From: an uncultured bacterium
Lineage (GTDB): Bacteria; CAIWAD01
Direction of reading: 5' to 3'
DNA: 58,194 nucleotides
NCBI GenBank assembly: GCA_903910645.1
Contig: CAIWAD010000061.1
Coordinates: 1 to 58,194, forward strand
Positions 30,622 through 41,884 of the stretch are shown here, piece after piece. The first letter of the stretch is position 1, and every line of letters starts with the position of its first letter. A model generated the notes under the pieces. It saw only the letters and a program-made list of their open reading frames with translations, did not search any database and was not told the DNA's origin. The translations under genes were made by a program, and so were the position numbers.

Positions 30622-31247
30622 TGCGCGGCGCGGCATTCCTGCCCTCGGCCCTGGTGGCAATCCTGCTCCTGTCCGGCTGCACCGTCGTGGAGGAGAAGCG
30701 CGCGCCGGGAAGTCGGCGGGAGGAGCCCGAGCAGATCTTCCTGGACGCCCGGGTGGAATTGCAGGAGGGCAGCCTGGTGCGCGGCGTGATGCGCGCCCGG
30801 CGCATGGAGCAGCAGCGCAAGCGCAGCACCGTGCGCATGGTGGGAGATGTGGAAGTGGTCAGCTGGGATGATTTGGGCCGCGTGGAAAGCCTGACTCTGT
30901 GCGACACCCTGCTCTATCGTCGGGATCGCCAGGATTTGAGCGCCGGTGGCCATGTGCGCATGATGGCCGCCTCCGACCCGGAAGGCCGCCGTCTGGATGG
31001 TGAAGGGCAAATAGCCGATCTGGCCAGCCTGCGCCGCCGCCCGCCTTTCCAGTTGCAGACCAGCCATCTGGACTGGGTGCAGCGCATCCAGCGGGTGGAG
31101 ACCAAGGACATGGTGGTGTTCTACACCCCCTACGACACGCTGCGCGGCAAGGGCTTCAGCAGCGACCGCCGCCTGCGCAATTGGGAGATTGGCACCCCCA
31201 TGGGTGTCACCCACCGGGTGCGGGACCAGAAGGACACGGACGGATGA
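30621..31247 (+). CDS. lptC: LptC-like LPS-export protein, predicted lipoprotein
   Basis: This 208-residue protein lies where lptC is expected, between kdsD and an lptA-like gene, and its body has the short-strand pattern of the LptC/OstA beta-jellyroll (VRMVGDVEVVSWD, LYRRDRQDLSAGGHVRM). It passes LPS from LptBFG to LptA. Unlike E. coli LptC, which has a plain membrane anchor, the N-terminus ends in a lipobox LLLSGC with Cys20, predicting a lipoprotein. The ATG overlaps the kdsD stop by one base. Sequence similarity is weak, so the call rests partly on context. Confidence 0.72.
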   Translation: MRGAAFLPSALVAILLLSGCTVVEEKRAPGSRREEPEQIFLDARVELQEGSLVRGVMRARRMEQQRKRSTVRMVGDVEVVSWDDLGRVESLTLCDTLLYRRDRQDLSAGGHVRMMAASDPEGRRLDGEGQIADLASLRRRPPFQLQTSHLDWVQRIQRVETKDMVVFYTPYDTLRGKGFSSDRRLRNWEIGTPMGVTHRVRDQKDTDG

Positions 31248-32434
31248 GCAGGTTGAGCCGCATCCTTGCCGTTTTGGCCTGTTGGGGCCTTGCCCAGGGC
31301 GCCGGTTTCTTCGGCACGGGCCAGCGCGTGCCCTCGCCCGATGAGGCTCCCCCCGCCCTGACTCCTCCCGGACAACGGACGGCCACCCCTTCCCTGGCGG
31401 CACCCACGCGCCAGCCCGTGGTGCTGGATCGCGCGGACATCATGCGCACCATGGACATGGGCGGACGCCCCGTGCGGGAGCTGCAGGGCAATGTGCGCGT
31501 TCTCCATCAGGGCCGGGTGTTCACCTTTGAACTGGGCCGCTACGACCTCGAGGCGGGCCTGCTCACCTGCACGGGCAAGGTGCGCGTCACGGAAAAGGGC
31601 CATGTGCTCACCGCCGATGAAGTCAGCTACGACGAGAAGCGTGGCACGGTGAGTGCCCGGGGCCATGTGCACAGCAGCGGGGACAGCCTGGAGGCCTGGG
31701 CCGAACGCGGGAACTGGCTGAATGGCCTGCAGCAGGGTGAGCTGCAGGTGCAGGCCCGCCTGCTGGACAAGGCGCGCAGGGTGGAACTGAAAGCCGGACA
31801 GGTGGAGGTGGACCACATCAAAGGCGTGTACACGGCCACCCGCGCTCCGCTTCTCACCTTGATGGAGAAGCCGCCCACCACTTTGCAAGCCAAGCAGATC
31901 CAGTGGCGCCGCCAGGACAGCCTGGCCGTGGCCCTGCGCGAGGTCCGGCTGAACCGCGAAGACATTCAGGCCACCTGCGACAGCATGGTGTGGCATGACA
32001 ACACGGAACGCATGGAATTCCTGAAGACTCCGGAAATCACCCGGGGCCGTCAGGTGGTGCGTGGTGACAAGGTGGAAGCCCTGCTGCGCCACCGACGGGA
32101 TCTGGATTCCTTGTGGGTGCAGGGTGCGGCCCTGCTGGAAAGCCCGGCGGACAGCGTTAGCCTGCGCCTGCGTGACCAACTATCCGGCACCTGGATGGAA
32201 ATGGATTTCGAGGCGGGGCAGCTTGTCAGCGTTTATGTGCAAGGTCAGGCCCGCAGCGTGAACTTCCTGAAGGACGAGCAGGGCAAGCCCGGCATGAATG
32301 TGGCGGACGCCGCGCGCATGTGGATCCGCTTGACGGATCAGAAATTGGACACCGTGAGCATGGGAGGAGGCATGGAGGCCCGATGGGTGCCTCTGGCGCC
32401 CCCTCCCCAGCCGGCCGGGGCGGTGGGGCCCTGA
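31244..32434 (+). CDS. LptA/OstA-like periplasmic LPS-transport protein, long form
   Basis: This 396-residue protein has a signal peptide (MSRLSRILAVLACWGLAQGA) and then repeated OstA-type strand units. One unit reads GRPVRELQGNVRVLHQGRVF, followed by YDLEAGLLTCTGKVRVT and AERGNWLNGLQQGELQVQ, and later repeats cover about residues 200-330. LptA forms the periplasmic bridge that carries LPS to the outer membrane. It is about twice the length of E. coli LptA, with the extra length made of further repeats plus a proline-rich linker near 25-65. ATGA overlap with lptC and lptB just downstream place it in the export operon. Confidence 0.75.
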   Translation: MSRLSRILAVLACWGLAQGAGFFGTGQRVPSPDEAPPALTPPGQRTATPSLAAPTRQPVVLDRADIMRTMDMGGRPVRELQGNVRVLHQGRVFTFELGRYDLEAGLLTCTGKVRVTEKGHVLTADEVSYDEKRGTVSARGHVHSSGDSLEAWAERGNWLNGLQQGELQVQARLLDKARRVELKAGQVEVDHIKGVYTATRAPLLTLMEKPPTTLQAKQIQWRRQDSLAVALREVRLNREDIQATCDSMVWHDNTERMEFLKTPEITRGRQVVRGDKVEALLRHRRDLDSLWVQGAALLESPADSVSLRLRDQLSGTWMEMDFEAGQLVSVYVQGQARSVNFLKDEQGKPGMNVADAARMWIRLTDQKLDTVSMGGGMEARWVPLAPPPQPAGAVGP

Positions 32435-32459
32435 TGGATTCCAGGCAGAGGGACAGGGC

Positions 32460-33194
32460 ATGAGCGAGCGCATTTTTCGTGGCGAGGGGCTGGTGAAGCG
32501 CTATGGTCGGCGCACCGTGGTGGATGGCGCCACCGTGGAGCTGCGCACGGGTGAGATCGTGGGCCTGCTGGGCCCCAACGGCGCGGGCAAGACCACCAGC
32601 TTCTACATGATGACGGGCATGGTCCGTCCCAGCGCCGGCCGCATCCACTTGGACGACAAGGATGTGACGGGCATGCCCATGTTCCGGCGGGCCCGTGCCG
32701 GGGTGGGCTATCTGTCCCAGGAAGCGAGCATTTTCCGCAAGCTTTCCGTGGAAGACAATGTGAAGGCCATCCTGGAGACCATGCCCCTAAGTCGCGCCCA
32801 GCGCCGGGAGCGCCTGGACCAGTTGCTGGAAGACCTGCGCGTGACCCATTTGCGCCGCAACAAGGCCTACACCCTGTCGGGCGGTGAGCGCCGCCGGGTG
32901 GAAATCGCCCGGGCCCTGGCCTCCAATCCCAGCTTCATGCTGCTGGACGAGCCCTTTGCCGGCGTGGATCCCATCGCCGTGGGGGACATCCAAAGCATTG
33001 TGGCGGAACTGAAAGCGCGAAAGATCGGGGTGTTGATCACCGATCATAATGTGCACGAGACCCTGAGCATCACCGACCGGGCCTATCTGCTTTTCGAGGG
33101 CCGCATCCTCAAGGCCGGCACGGCGGAGGAGTTGGCGGAGGACGAGCAGGTGCGCCGGGTCTACCTGGGTGACAATTTCCGGCTCAATCGATAG
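32460..33194 (+). CDS. lptB: LPS-export ABC ATPase LptB
   Basis: This 244-residue ATPase powers LPS extraction with LptF and LptG, which are not in the window. Walker A is LGPNGAGKTT, the signature LSGGERRRVEIARAL, Walker B MLLDEPFAGVDP and the switch ITDHNVHETL. These wordings, especially FAGVDPIAV and ITDHNV, are characteristic of LptB rather than other ABC ATPases. It lies 25 nt after the LptA-like gene and 169 nt before rpoN, the classical order. Confidence 0.94.
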   Translation: MSERIFRGEGLVKRYGRRTVVDGATVELRTGEIVGLLGPNGAGKTTSFYMMTGMVRPSAGRIHLDDKDVTGMPMFRRARAGVGYLSQEASIFRKLSVEDNVKAILETMPLSRAQRRERLDQLLEDLRVTHLRRNKAYTLSGGERRRVEIARALASNPSFMLLDEPFAGVDPIAVGDIQSIVAELKARKIGVLITDHNVHETLSITDRAYLLFEGRILKAGTAEELAEDEQVRRVYLGDNFRLNR

Positions 33195-33363
33195 GTTCGG
33201 GCCGCAGGTGATGGGCTGCTGTGATCGCGCGGATCCACAGCCGCAGACGCTGGGGATCGCGTCGGCTTCGTAAGTCAAGGGGATGCCCGGGATTGGGAAG
33301 CAAGAACGATTGCCAGTGCGAGAGTGAAACAGTGATGCCCTGTACTCCAAAGGACTTCCGCCC

Positions 33364-34839
33364 ATGATGTACCTCCGCCAGGAAGTGAGCATGCGCCAGG
33401 ACATGGTGCAAACGCCGCAGCAGATTCTGCGCAGCGAACTGCTCCAGCTTCCGGTGATGCTCCTGGAGGCCAGGCTGAAGCTGGAGGTGGAGGAGAATCC
33501 CGCCCTGGAATTCGCCGAGGCCGAACTGGGCGTGGAGGATTTGCGCGAACCCGGCCAGGAGGACGACGACGATCGCGATGATCGCGCCTCCGATGAAGTG
33601 GAGATGAACGAGGCCCTGGACGACGAGGACAACTGGGACGAGTTCATCAATGAAGACAACCTGACACCCTATGGCCGCGAGGCCTCTTCCCAGTCCACCC
33701 AGGAACTGCTGGACATCCCCCGTCCCCAGGTGCTTACCCTGCAGGAACGGCTGGCTGAGCAGATGCAGATGGATCCCGCCCTGGATTACGAGGATCAGCG
33801 CATTGGCCTGGAGATCATTGGCAACATGGGGGATTCGGGCTACCTGGAGTGCGGTTCGGACTACCTGGCCGTGCTGCTTGAGGCCCCGGAGGAGAAGATC
33901 GAGCGGGTGCTGGGACGCATCCAGCGCTACGATCCAGTGGGCATTTGCTCCCGCAATCTGCGCGAATGTCTGCTGGTGCAGCTGGAAGTGCTGGCGGATG
34001 CCGGCCACCGCAACTCCACCGCCCTGGCCATTGTGCGGGACCATTTCGAGGATTTCAGCGCCAAGCGTTTTGAAAGCCTGGCCCGCGTGCTGGGCCTGGG
34101 CCTGGATGATATCCGCGACGCCTTCCACTTCATCAGCCGCCTGAATCCCAAGCCGGGACAGGGGGAGATGAAGGAGAAGGAGAACTACATCATCCCCGAC
34201 CTTGTGGTGGAGCGCGTGGAGATTGAAGGCGACGCTGGCAGCCGCGACGAGGAGTTCGTGGTGAGCCTGGTGGACGGCAGCATGCCCACCGTGCGCATCA
34301 GCCGCGCCTATGAGGAGATGATCCGCAGCCGCAAGAAGGTGGACAAGAGTGTGCGCGAGTTCGTGGCGCGCAAAGTGGAGAGCGCCCGCTGGTTCCTGTC
34401 CGCCATCCAGCAGCGCCGCGAAACCATGCTCAAGGTCATGCGCAGCATTGTGAAGCTGCAGATGGACTTCTTCATGTACGGCAAGGAGCACATCAAGCCC
34501 CTTATCCTGCGGGATGTGGCCGAGGACATCGAGATGGACATCTCCACCATCAGCCGCGTCACCAACCGCAAGTATGTGCAGACCGAGTGGGGCGTCTTCG
34601 AGCTGAAGTACTTCTTCAGCGAACGCCTGAGCATGGATTCCGGCGAGGATGTGAGCACGAAGATCATCCGCGACCGCCTGGACGCCATTGTGGGGGCGGA
34701 AGACAAGCGCAAGCCCCTGAGCGACCAGACCATTGCCAACATGCTCAAGAAGGAGGGCTACAATGTGGCCCGCCGCACGGTGCAGAAGTACCGCGAGCAG
34801 TTGCGCATCCCCGTGAAGCGCCTGCGCCGGGAGATTTAG
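33364..34839 (+). CDS. rpoN: RNA polymerase sigma-54 factor
   Basis: This 491-residue protein is a complete sigma-54. The glutamine/leucine-rich region I is MRQDMVQTPQQILRSELLQLP, an acidic region II spans about 50-95, the core-binding region about 110-300, then a helix-turn-helix and the RpoN box ARRTVQKYREQL near residue 467-478, which reads the -24 element. It follows lptB as in many bacteria. The window also encodes a sigma-54-dependent activator at 45-46 kb. Start codons ATGATG at 33364 are preceded by AAAGGA; a second possible start is at 33391. Confidence 0.96.
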   Translation: MMYLRQEVSMRQDMVQTPQQILRSELLQLPVMLLEARLKLEVEENPALEFAEAELGVEDLREPGQEDDDDRDDRASDEVEMNEALDDEDNWDEFINEDNLTPYGREASSQSTQELLDIPRPQVLTLQERLAEQMQMDPALDYEDQRIGLEIIGNMGDSGYLECGSDYLAVLLEAPEEKIERVLGRIQRYDPVGICSRNLRECLLVQLEVLADAGHRNSTALAIVRDHFEDFSAKRFESLARVLGLGLDDIRDAFHFISRLNPKPGQGEMKEKENYIIPDLVVERVEIEGDAGSRDEEFVVSLVDGSMPTVRISRAYEEMIRSRKKVDKSVREFVARKVESARWFLSAIQQRRETMLKVMRSIVKLQMDFFMYGKEHIKPLILRDVAEDIEMDISTISRVTNRKYVQTEWGVFELKYFFSERLSMDSGEDVSTKIIRDRLDAIVGAEDKRKPLSDQTIANMLKKEGYNVARRTVQKYREQLRIPVKRLRREI

Positions 34840-35022
34840 GGGATCCTTCCCGCTGTCGGGCGGATGAAAACCCCGCACCTGGATCCCTGCAGCTGGCGTC
34901 CCCCTTCCCACTTGGTTCAGCCACAGCCATGCACCCGGGCGCTCATCCCCTTGAGACCCAGGTTCGGGAGATTCCTGGCCCCACATCCAATCGGGCACCT
35001 TTCCCGGCCCCGCCCCAAGCCC

Positions 35023-35028
35023 TACCTT
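35023..35028 (+). promoter_or_regulatory. possible -10 element (TACCTT) of gltX-glnS
   Basis: CCTACCTTGG lies about 80 nt before the gltX start in the 264-nt gap after rpoN. A good -35 box is not seen. The rest of this gap shows no gene or structured leader that I recognise. Confidence 0.35.
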
Positions 35029-35103
35029 GGAAGCGGCTGTCACGCCGCCCGGGCCGCGCTCCGCCACGCCCGGATTTCATCCACAAAGGAGTGTTCCATC
35101 CCT

Positions 35104-36611
35104 ATGAGGCCCGGCCCCGTCGTTACCCGCATTGCGCCCTCACCCACGGGCGATCCCCACATCGGCACGGTCTTCATGGCCCTGTTCAACCTGGCCTTCG
35201 CCCGGCGACACGGCGGCCGCTTCATCCTGCGCATCGAGGACACGGACCAGGGGCGCAGCACGCGCGAGAGCGAGGAGGCCATCTTCGCCGCGCTGACCTG
35301 GGCGGGCATCCCCTGGGACGAGGGACCGGACAAGGGCGGCCCCCACGGGCCCTACCGCCAGAGCGAGCGCCTGCCCATTTATGAGGAGCATGTGGCCCGG
35401 CTGGTCCAGGCCGGCCGCGCCTATCCCTGCTTCTGCAATGCCGCCCGGCTGAAATCCCTCCGGGAGGAGCAGCTGGCGCGCAAGGAGGATCCCCGTTACG
35501 ACGGCCACTGCCGCCACCTGGATCCCGCTCTTGCCGCAACGCGCATTGCCGCCGGTGAGGCCCATGTGATTCGCCTGTCCGTGCCGGACGAGGGGGAGTG
35601 CGTGGTGCCGGATCGCCTGCGGGGTGAGATCCGCATTGCCTGGAGCACGGTGGACCATCAGATCCTGCGCAAGACGGACGGCTTCCCCACCTACCACCTG
35701 GCCAATGTGGTGGACGACCGCCTGATGGGTGTGACCCATGTCATCCGCGGTGAGGAGTGGATCAGCAGCCTGCCCAAGCATGTGCTGCTCTACGAGGGCT
35801 TCGGCTGGGAATTGCCCGAGTTCATCCACATGCCCCTGTTGCGGAATCCGGACAAGAGCAAGCTGAGCAAGCGCAAGAATCCCACCAGCGTCACCTGGTA
35901 CCGCGAGGCGGGCTATCTGCCCGAGGCGGTGGTGAACTACCTGGGCATGATGGGCTACACCCTGCCCGACGGCCGCGAGATGTTCACCCTGGAGGAGTTC
36001 ATCGCCTCTTTCGACATCGATCGCGTGGTGCTGGGCGGGCCGGTCTTTGATTTGGCCAAGCTCAACTGGCTGAACGGCCGCTACCTGCGCGAGAGCCTTT
36101 CTCCGGCCCAGATCCTGGAGCGCCTGCACGCCTGGCGCCTGAACGACGAGTTGCTGCTGAAAGCCCTGCCCCTGGCCCAGAAGCGTCTCACCACCCTGGC
36201 GGATTTCATGCCCATGGCGGGCTTCCTCTTGCGTGGAGCCCTGGACTACCCCACGGCGGAACTGGCGGGATCCGATGGGGCATGCACGGCGCGTTGGCTG
36301 CGCATTGCCCTGTGGGAGCTGGAGCAACTGCGGCCCTTCACCGCCGCCACGGTGCGTGGAGTGTTTGAAGGCATGGTGGAGAAGGAGGGCGTGGCCCTGC
36401 GCGAGCTTCTGGCGCCCTTCTTTCTGGCGGTCACCGGCGCCAAGGTCAGCCTGCCCCTGTTCGACAGCTGCGAGCTGCTGGGGGCGGATGTGACGCGCCG
36501 ACGCCTGCACGAGGGGCTGGAGCGCCTGGCCGCCATGGGCCATGAGTTGAAAGGCAAGACACTGAAAGCGCTGGAGGAGGACTACCGGCGCCGCTACACG
36601 GAGAACCGCTG

Positions 36612-36612
<1 letters not shown>
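35104..36612 (+). CDS. gltX: glutamyl-tRNA synthetase
   Basis: This 502-residue class I synthetase charges tRNA-Glu. The HIGH-like motif is in [16 protein letters not shown] and the KMSKS-like motif is [25 protein letters not shown] and [21 protein letters not shown] confirm bacterial GluRS. The ATG at 35104 gives the expected start; AAAGGAG is 12 nt upstream. Its stop overlaps the ATG of glnS by one base. Since a separate GlnRS exists, this enzyme is likely discriminating, charging only tRNA-Glu. Confidence 0.95.
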
Positions 36613-38294
<1,682 letters not shown>

Positions 38295-38347
38295 TCCGGC
38301 CCCTTGCCACCGGGTGAAGGTCCGCGCTGGTCGGGAAGGAGTTCGCA

Positions 38348-38731
38348 ATGGGCACGCAGCGCTCTGCCATGCGCCGATTTCTGGGCACTTTGCCCGGCGC
38401 GGTGGAAGAGGAGCCTTTCGGTCCGGGCGTGTGGGTGTGGAAGGTGGGCGGACGCATGGTTGCCCTGCTGAACCAGACGGGCGAACCGCCTTCCCTCAGT
38501 TTGAAGTGCGACCCTGTGCGTGCCCTGGATCTGCGTGCGGCCTTTCCCGCCATCACGGCGGGCTACCATTTGAACAAAGAGCACTGGAACAGTCTGGCCC
38601 TGGATGGCAGCCTGCCCGCGGCCCTTGTGGAGGAGCTGGCGCGGCACAGCCACGATCTGGTCTGCGCCGGATTGCCCAAGGCCCAGCGCCAGCGCATCCA
38701 ATTGCTGGCAAGCCAAGGAGACCACCCATGA
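38348..38731 (+). CDS. MmcQ/YjbR-family protein
   Basis: This 127-residue protein matches the YjbR (CyaY-like fold) family: PGAVEEEPFGPGVWVWKVGGRMVALL, then SLKCDPVRALDLR, AGYHLNKEHWNSL and the C-terminal SHDLVCAGLPKAQR. Family members are small, double-wing proteins proposed to bind DNA; the true role is not settled. GGAAGGAG is 7 nt before the ATG. Its stop overlaps the start of the SIMPL gene (ATGA). Confidence 0.88.
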   Translation: MGTQRSAMRRFLGTLPGAVEEEPFGPGVWVWKVGGRMVALLNQTGEPPSLSLKCDPVRALDLRAAFPAITAGYHLNKEHWNSLALDGSLPAALVEELARHSHDLVCAGLPKAQRQRIQLLASQGDHP

Positions 38732-39459
38732 ATGCCGACCGCAATCGCCTGTGGGCCGCCCTGGCCATGGGCTTGGCCCTGGTGCTGGCCGCGGCCATAT
38801 GGGGCCGGGCCTTTGTGCAGGCCCGCCATGCCGGCGCGGGATTGACCGTGAAGGGCACGGCGGAGACCCGTGCCACCAGCGTGCTGGCGGTGTGGACAGG
38901 CAGCGTGGCCGCCCAGGCGGTTGATCGCACCACCGCCGTGCGGGAGCTGGAGGAACAGCAGAAGCGTGTGACCACCTGGCTGGAGAGCCAGAATGTGCCG
39001 GCGACGGAATGGCAGTGGTTGCCCCTGCAGGTTCGCTCGCTGCATCGCCAGGACGAGTACGGCAACGATCGCGCGGAGATCGAGGCCTGGCGCGTGTTCA
39101 AGACCCTGCGGCTGGAATCCACTCGCGTGAAGGAGGTGGCCGCCCTGGCCCTGCGCACGGAAAGCCTGCTGAAGGAAGGGGTGAACTGGGCCTCCGAGGC
39201 GCCCCAGTTCTACCTGGGCAGTCTGGACAGCATCAAGCTGGACCTGCTGGGCAAGGCCGCCGCTGATGCCCGCTCCCGCGCCCAGATCCTGGCCGGTGGC
39301 GAAAGCCGCCTGGGCGCTCTGGTTGAGGCCCGCCAGGGCATCCTGCAGGTGACCCCGCCCAATTCCGTGGAAGTGGATGACTACGGCATGTACTCCACCG
39401 AGACCATTGAGAAGACCGTGAAGGCGGTGGTGACCGTGACCTTCGCGCTGGAGCCATAG
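38728..39459 (+). CDS. SIMPL-domain envelope protein
   Basis: This 243-residue protein has an N-terminal membrane anchor or signal (LWAALAMGLALVLAAAIWG) followed by a SIMPL/DUF541 domain. That domain opens with LTVKGTAETRATSVLAVWTG and closes with EKTVKAVVTVTFALEP, the pattern of the periplasmic oligomer-forming family. Members are of uncertain function; some bind envelope partners or respond to oxidative stress. AAGGAG precedes the start, which overlaps the yjbR-like stop. A repeat element follows 41 nt after the stop. Confidence 0.85.
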   Translation: MNADRNRLWAALAMGLALVLAAAIWGRAFVQARHAGAGLTVKGTAETRATSVLAVWTGSVAAQAVDRTTAVRELEEQQKRVTTWLESQNVPATEWQWLPLQVRSLHRQDEYGNDRAEIEAWRVFKTLRLESTRVKEVAALALRTESLLKEGVNWASEAPQFYLGSLDSIKLDLLGKAAADARSRAQILAGGESRLGALVEARQGILQVTPPNSVEVDDYGMYSTETIEKTVKAVVTVTFALEP

Positions 39460-39500
39460 GAGAGCGTTCGCAGCGCCTCCCAGGCAATTGGGATTTGGCC

Positions 39501-39563
39501 TGTCATTCCCGCGAAAGCGGGAATCCATGTTGACATGAGATCCCGGTCTTCTCTGGAATGACC
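39501..39563 (+). repeat. dispersed double-hairpin repeat, copy 3
   Basis: TGTCATTCCCGCGAAAGCGG begins it, giving a perfect first hairpin; the linker ATCCATGTTGACATGAGATC follows; the second hairpin is degenerate (CCCGGTCTTCTCTGGAATGA). It sits between two tandem genes and shares the downstream AATCCGAG...CGAGAG motif with copy 2. Confidence 0.8.
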
Positions 39564-39676
39564 CTGCACTTGGAGCACGCCCGAGAACGAGAACGCTGCG
39601 CTGGGAAGGAAATCCGAGACTCGAGTCCGAGAGCTGCTCAGGTAGTGGAATCTGCTGTGACCCAGGAGGAAGGCCA

Positions 39677-40009
39677 ATGGCGACTTGGTTGTACCGCATC
39701 CGACCCTCCCGCGCCGCCATGCTCACGGAAGGCCCCACACCTGAGGAACAGCGCCAGGTGGGCCAGCATTTCGCCTATCTCCAGGACTTGTGCCGGCAGG
39801 GTGTTGTGCACCTGGCCGGCCGCACCCTGGACAGCGGCCCTGACAGCATGGGCATTGTGCTTTTCTCCGCCGGTGACGAGGCTGCCGCCCGCGCCTTGAT
39901 GGAAAGTGATCCGGCGGTGGCGGGAGGCGTCATGCAGGCCACCCTCCATCCCTATGGCGTGGCCCTGCTCAATTCGGACAGCCTGCTCAAGGCCCGGCAG
40001 GAGGGATGA
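39677..40009 (+). CDS. YCII-related domain protein
   Basis: This 110-residue protein has the YCII fold: a ferredoxin-like domain with RPSRAAMLTEGPTPEEQRQV, HFAYLQDLCRQGVVHLAGRTL, then GIVLFSAGDEAAARALMESDP, the pattern of YciI-like proteins. YciI members are small enzymes or regulators with a conserved His-Asp; here His71-type positions are partly replaced. The role is unknown. AGGAGGAAGG lies 5 nt before the ATG. It is the first gene of a run of five closely spaced genes ending with the response regulator. Confidence 0.82.
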   Translation: MATWLYRIRPSRAAMLTEGPTPEEQRQVGQHFAYLQDLCRQGVVHLAGRTLDSGPDSMGIVLFSAGDEAAARALMESDPAVAGGVMQATLHPYGVALLNSDSLLKARQEG

Positions 40010-40013
40010 CTCC

Positions 40014-40907
40014 ATGACCCTCCGCACACTTCGCGCCATTCTGCCCCTTCTGCTGCTGATCACGGGCGCCCTGTCCGCCCGGGCCGGGACAGCGGATTCC
40101 ACCTGGACAATGATGAGTTTCAATCTGCGCTATGCCGGCGGCGACACAGGAGAACATTCATGGGAAGCCCGCCGGGAGGCGGTGGCCCAGCGTGTGCGCG
40201 GCGTGGGTGCGGACATTGTGGCCACCCAGGAATGTCTGGCCCTGCAGGCGGAGGATTTGCGCCGCCTCTTGCCGGACTTCGCCCTGGCAGGCGTGGGCCG
40301 GGACGATGGGGATCTGCTGGGCGAAATGTGCGCCATTCTCTGGCGCCGCGATCGATTCATCAAGCTGGAGGAAGGGCACCGCTGGCATGCGGAGCCTGGT
40401 TTGCTGCCCTCATCCCCCGATGCCGATGCCGCCTGCGTGCGCATGTTCAGCTGGGTGCTGCTGGCGGAGAAGTCCGCGCCCGGGCGCCGCCTGCTGGTGG
40501 TGGACACCCACCTGGACCATGTGGGTGCCCAGGCCCGGGAACGCGCCGCCCTGCGTCTGCGCACGTTTCTGCAGGAACATGCCCGCAATGTGCCGGTGGT
40601 GGTGATGGGCGATTTCAACTGCCCGGCGGAAGCGGGTTCAAGACCCTGGCAAATCCTCACGGAGACAGGCCTTCCACAGTTAAAGGACAGTTTCCGCGCC
40701 CTTCACGCGCCAGACGAGCTGCCCGAGGGCACCTTCCATGGATTCACCGGCAAGGACCAGCCCGCGCGCATCGATTGGATCCTTTCCGGTGGCGGGCTGT
40801 GTCCACTACAGTCCTGGATTGACCGCCAGCGCGTGGATGGCGTGGTGCCCAGCGATCACCACCCAGTGGTGACCGTGTTCCAGCCTCCCGTGGAGGGCGT
40901 GCGCTGA
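40014..40907 (+). CDS. secreted endonuclease/exonuclease/phosphatase-fold protein
   Basis: This 297-residue protein has a signal peptide (MTLRTLRAILPLLLLITGALSARA) and an EEP-fold domain. Metal and catalytic motifs include MSFNLRYAGGD, ATQECLAL, VVDTHLDHVG, VMGDFNCPAEA, RIDWILSGG and the final SDHHPVVTVF His. These give a DNase I/sphingomyelinase-like phosphodiester hydrolase, exported to the periplasm or outside; the substrate may be nucleic acid, a lipid head group or a sugar phosphate. AGGAGG lies 9 nt upstream. Its stop overlaps the queG start by one base. Confidence 0.88.
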   Translation: MTLRTLRAILPLLLLITGALSARAGTADSTWTMMSFNLRYAGGDTGEHSWEARREAVAQRVRGVGADIVATQECLALQAEDLRRLLPDFALAGVGRDDGDLLGEMCAILWRRDRFIKLEEGHRWHAEPGLLPSSPDADAACVRMFSWVLLAEKSAPGRRLLVVDTHLDHVGAQARERAALRLRTFLQEHARNVPVVVMGDFNCPAEAGSRPWQILTETGLPQLKDSFRALHAPDELPEGTFHGFTGKDQPARIDWILSGGGLCPLQSWIDRQRVDGVVPSDHHPVVTVFQPPVEGVR

Positions 40908-41884
40908 TGGCGCGTGCTCAGGCTCCCCATCGCGGGGATTCTGCCGCCCTGGCCCATTGGGTGAAGGGCCTGGCCTTGGAGGAGGGTGCCACGCTGGCGG
41001 GCATTGCCGATCCGCGCTGTCCCGTGGAACATGCCCCACAACTGCTTAGCTGGACGGCGGAAGGCCTTCACGGCCCCATGGCCTGGTGGCCCCGCGGCGA
41101 CGCCCAGCGACTGGATCCCACCAGCCTCCTGGTCGGGTCGCGCAGCCTGCTCATGGTGGCCCTGGCTTATGATGGCCATCAACCCCAACTGCCCGATTGG
41201 ACGCCGCGCATCAGCCGCTATGCCATGGGGCGGGACTACCATCGCGTCATCAAGAGCCTGTTGCGCCGGGTGGTGCAGGGCATGGAACGAGAGCTGGGCC
41301 TGGTGGGATGGCGCGCCTGCGTGGACACCGCCCCCTTGGCTGAGCGTTACTGGGCCTGGCAGGCGGGTTTGGGCTGGATTGGCAAGAACTGCCTGCTCAT
41401 CCATCCCCGCCACGGCTCCTGGCTCATGCTGGGCGGCCTGCTGCTGGATGTGGAGCTTGAACCCGACACACCCCACCCTGCACGCTGCGGCCGATGCGTG
41501 GCTTGTCTGGAGGCTTGCCCCACCCAGGCCTTCCGTGGGCCGGGGCGCTTGGACAGCGCCCGCTGCATCAGTGCCCACACCATCGAGAATCGCGAGGATC
41601 TGCTGCCGCCGGATTTCGACCCCATGCCGGGGAAGTGGCTCTTCGGCTGCGACGACTGCCAGAGCTGCTGTCCCTGGAACCGCAAGGCGCTTGGGGCTTC
41701 ACCCCTGCTGGCGGCGGATCCACTTCTGGATGCGCGGCAGCTCCACGGCCAGTGGCCCCGGGACGACGCTTCCTGGGATGAGTTGACCCGTGGCAAGGCC
41801 CTGCGCCGCATGACGCCCGCCATGTATCGGCGCAACCTTGCGGCCTGTGGAGGCGGCACGGGCTCCTTACCTTCCACACCATGA
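40907..41884 (+). CDS. queG: epoxyqueuosine reductase
   Basis: QueG (325 residues) reduces epoxyqueuosine to queuosine in tRNA, the last step of Q synthesis, using cobalamin and two 4Fe-4S clusters. SRYAMGRDYHRVIKS, DTAPLAERYWAWQAGLGWIGKN and GRCVACLEACPTQAF plus GCDDCQSCCPWN carry the cofactor motifs and cluster cysteines. The C-terminal HEAT-repeat domain of the E. coli enzyme is absent, as in shorter QueG proteins. It overlaps the sensor kinase start (ATGA). Its target tRNA-His (GTG) is encoded at 9.5 kb. Confidence 0.93.
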   Translation: MARAQAPHRGDSAALAHWVKGLALEEGATLAGIADPRCPVEHAPQLLSWTAEGLHGPMAWWPRGDAQRLDPTSLLVGSRSLLMVALAYDGHQPQLPDWTPRISRYAMGRDYHRVIKSLLRRVVQGMERELGLVGWRACVDTAPLAERYWAWQAGLGWIGKNCLLIHPRHGSWLMLGGLLLDVELEPDTPHPARCGRCVACLEACPTQAFRGPGRLDSARCISAHTIENREDLLPPDFDPMPGKWLFGCDDCQSCCPWNRKALGASPLLAADPLLDARQLHGQWPRDDASWDELTRGKALRRMTPAMYRRNLAACGGGTGSLPSTP

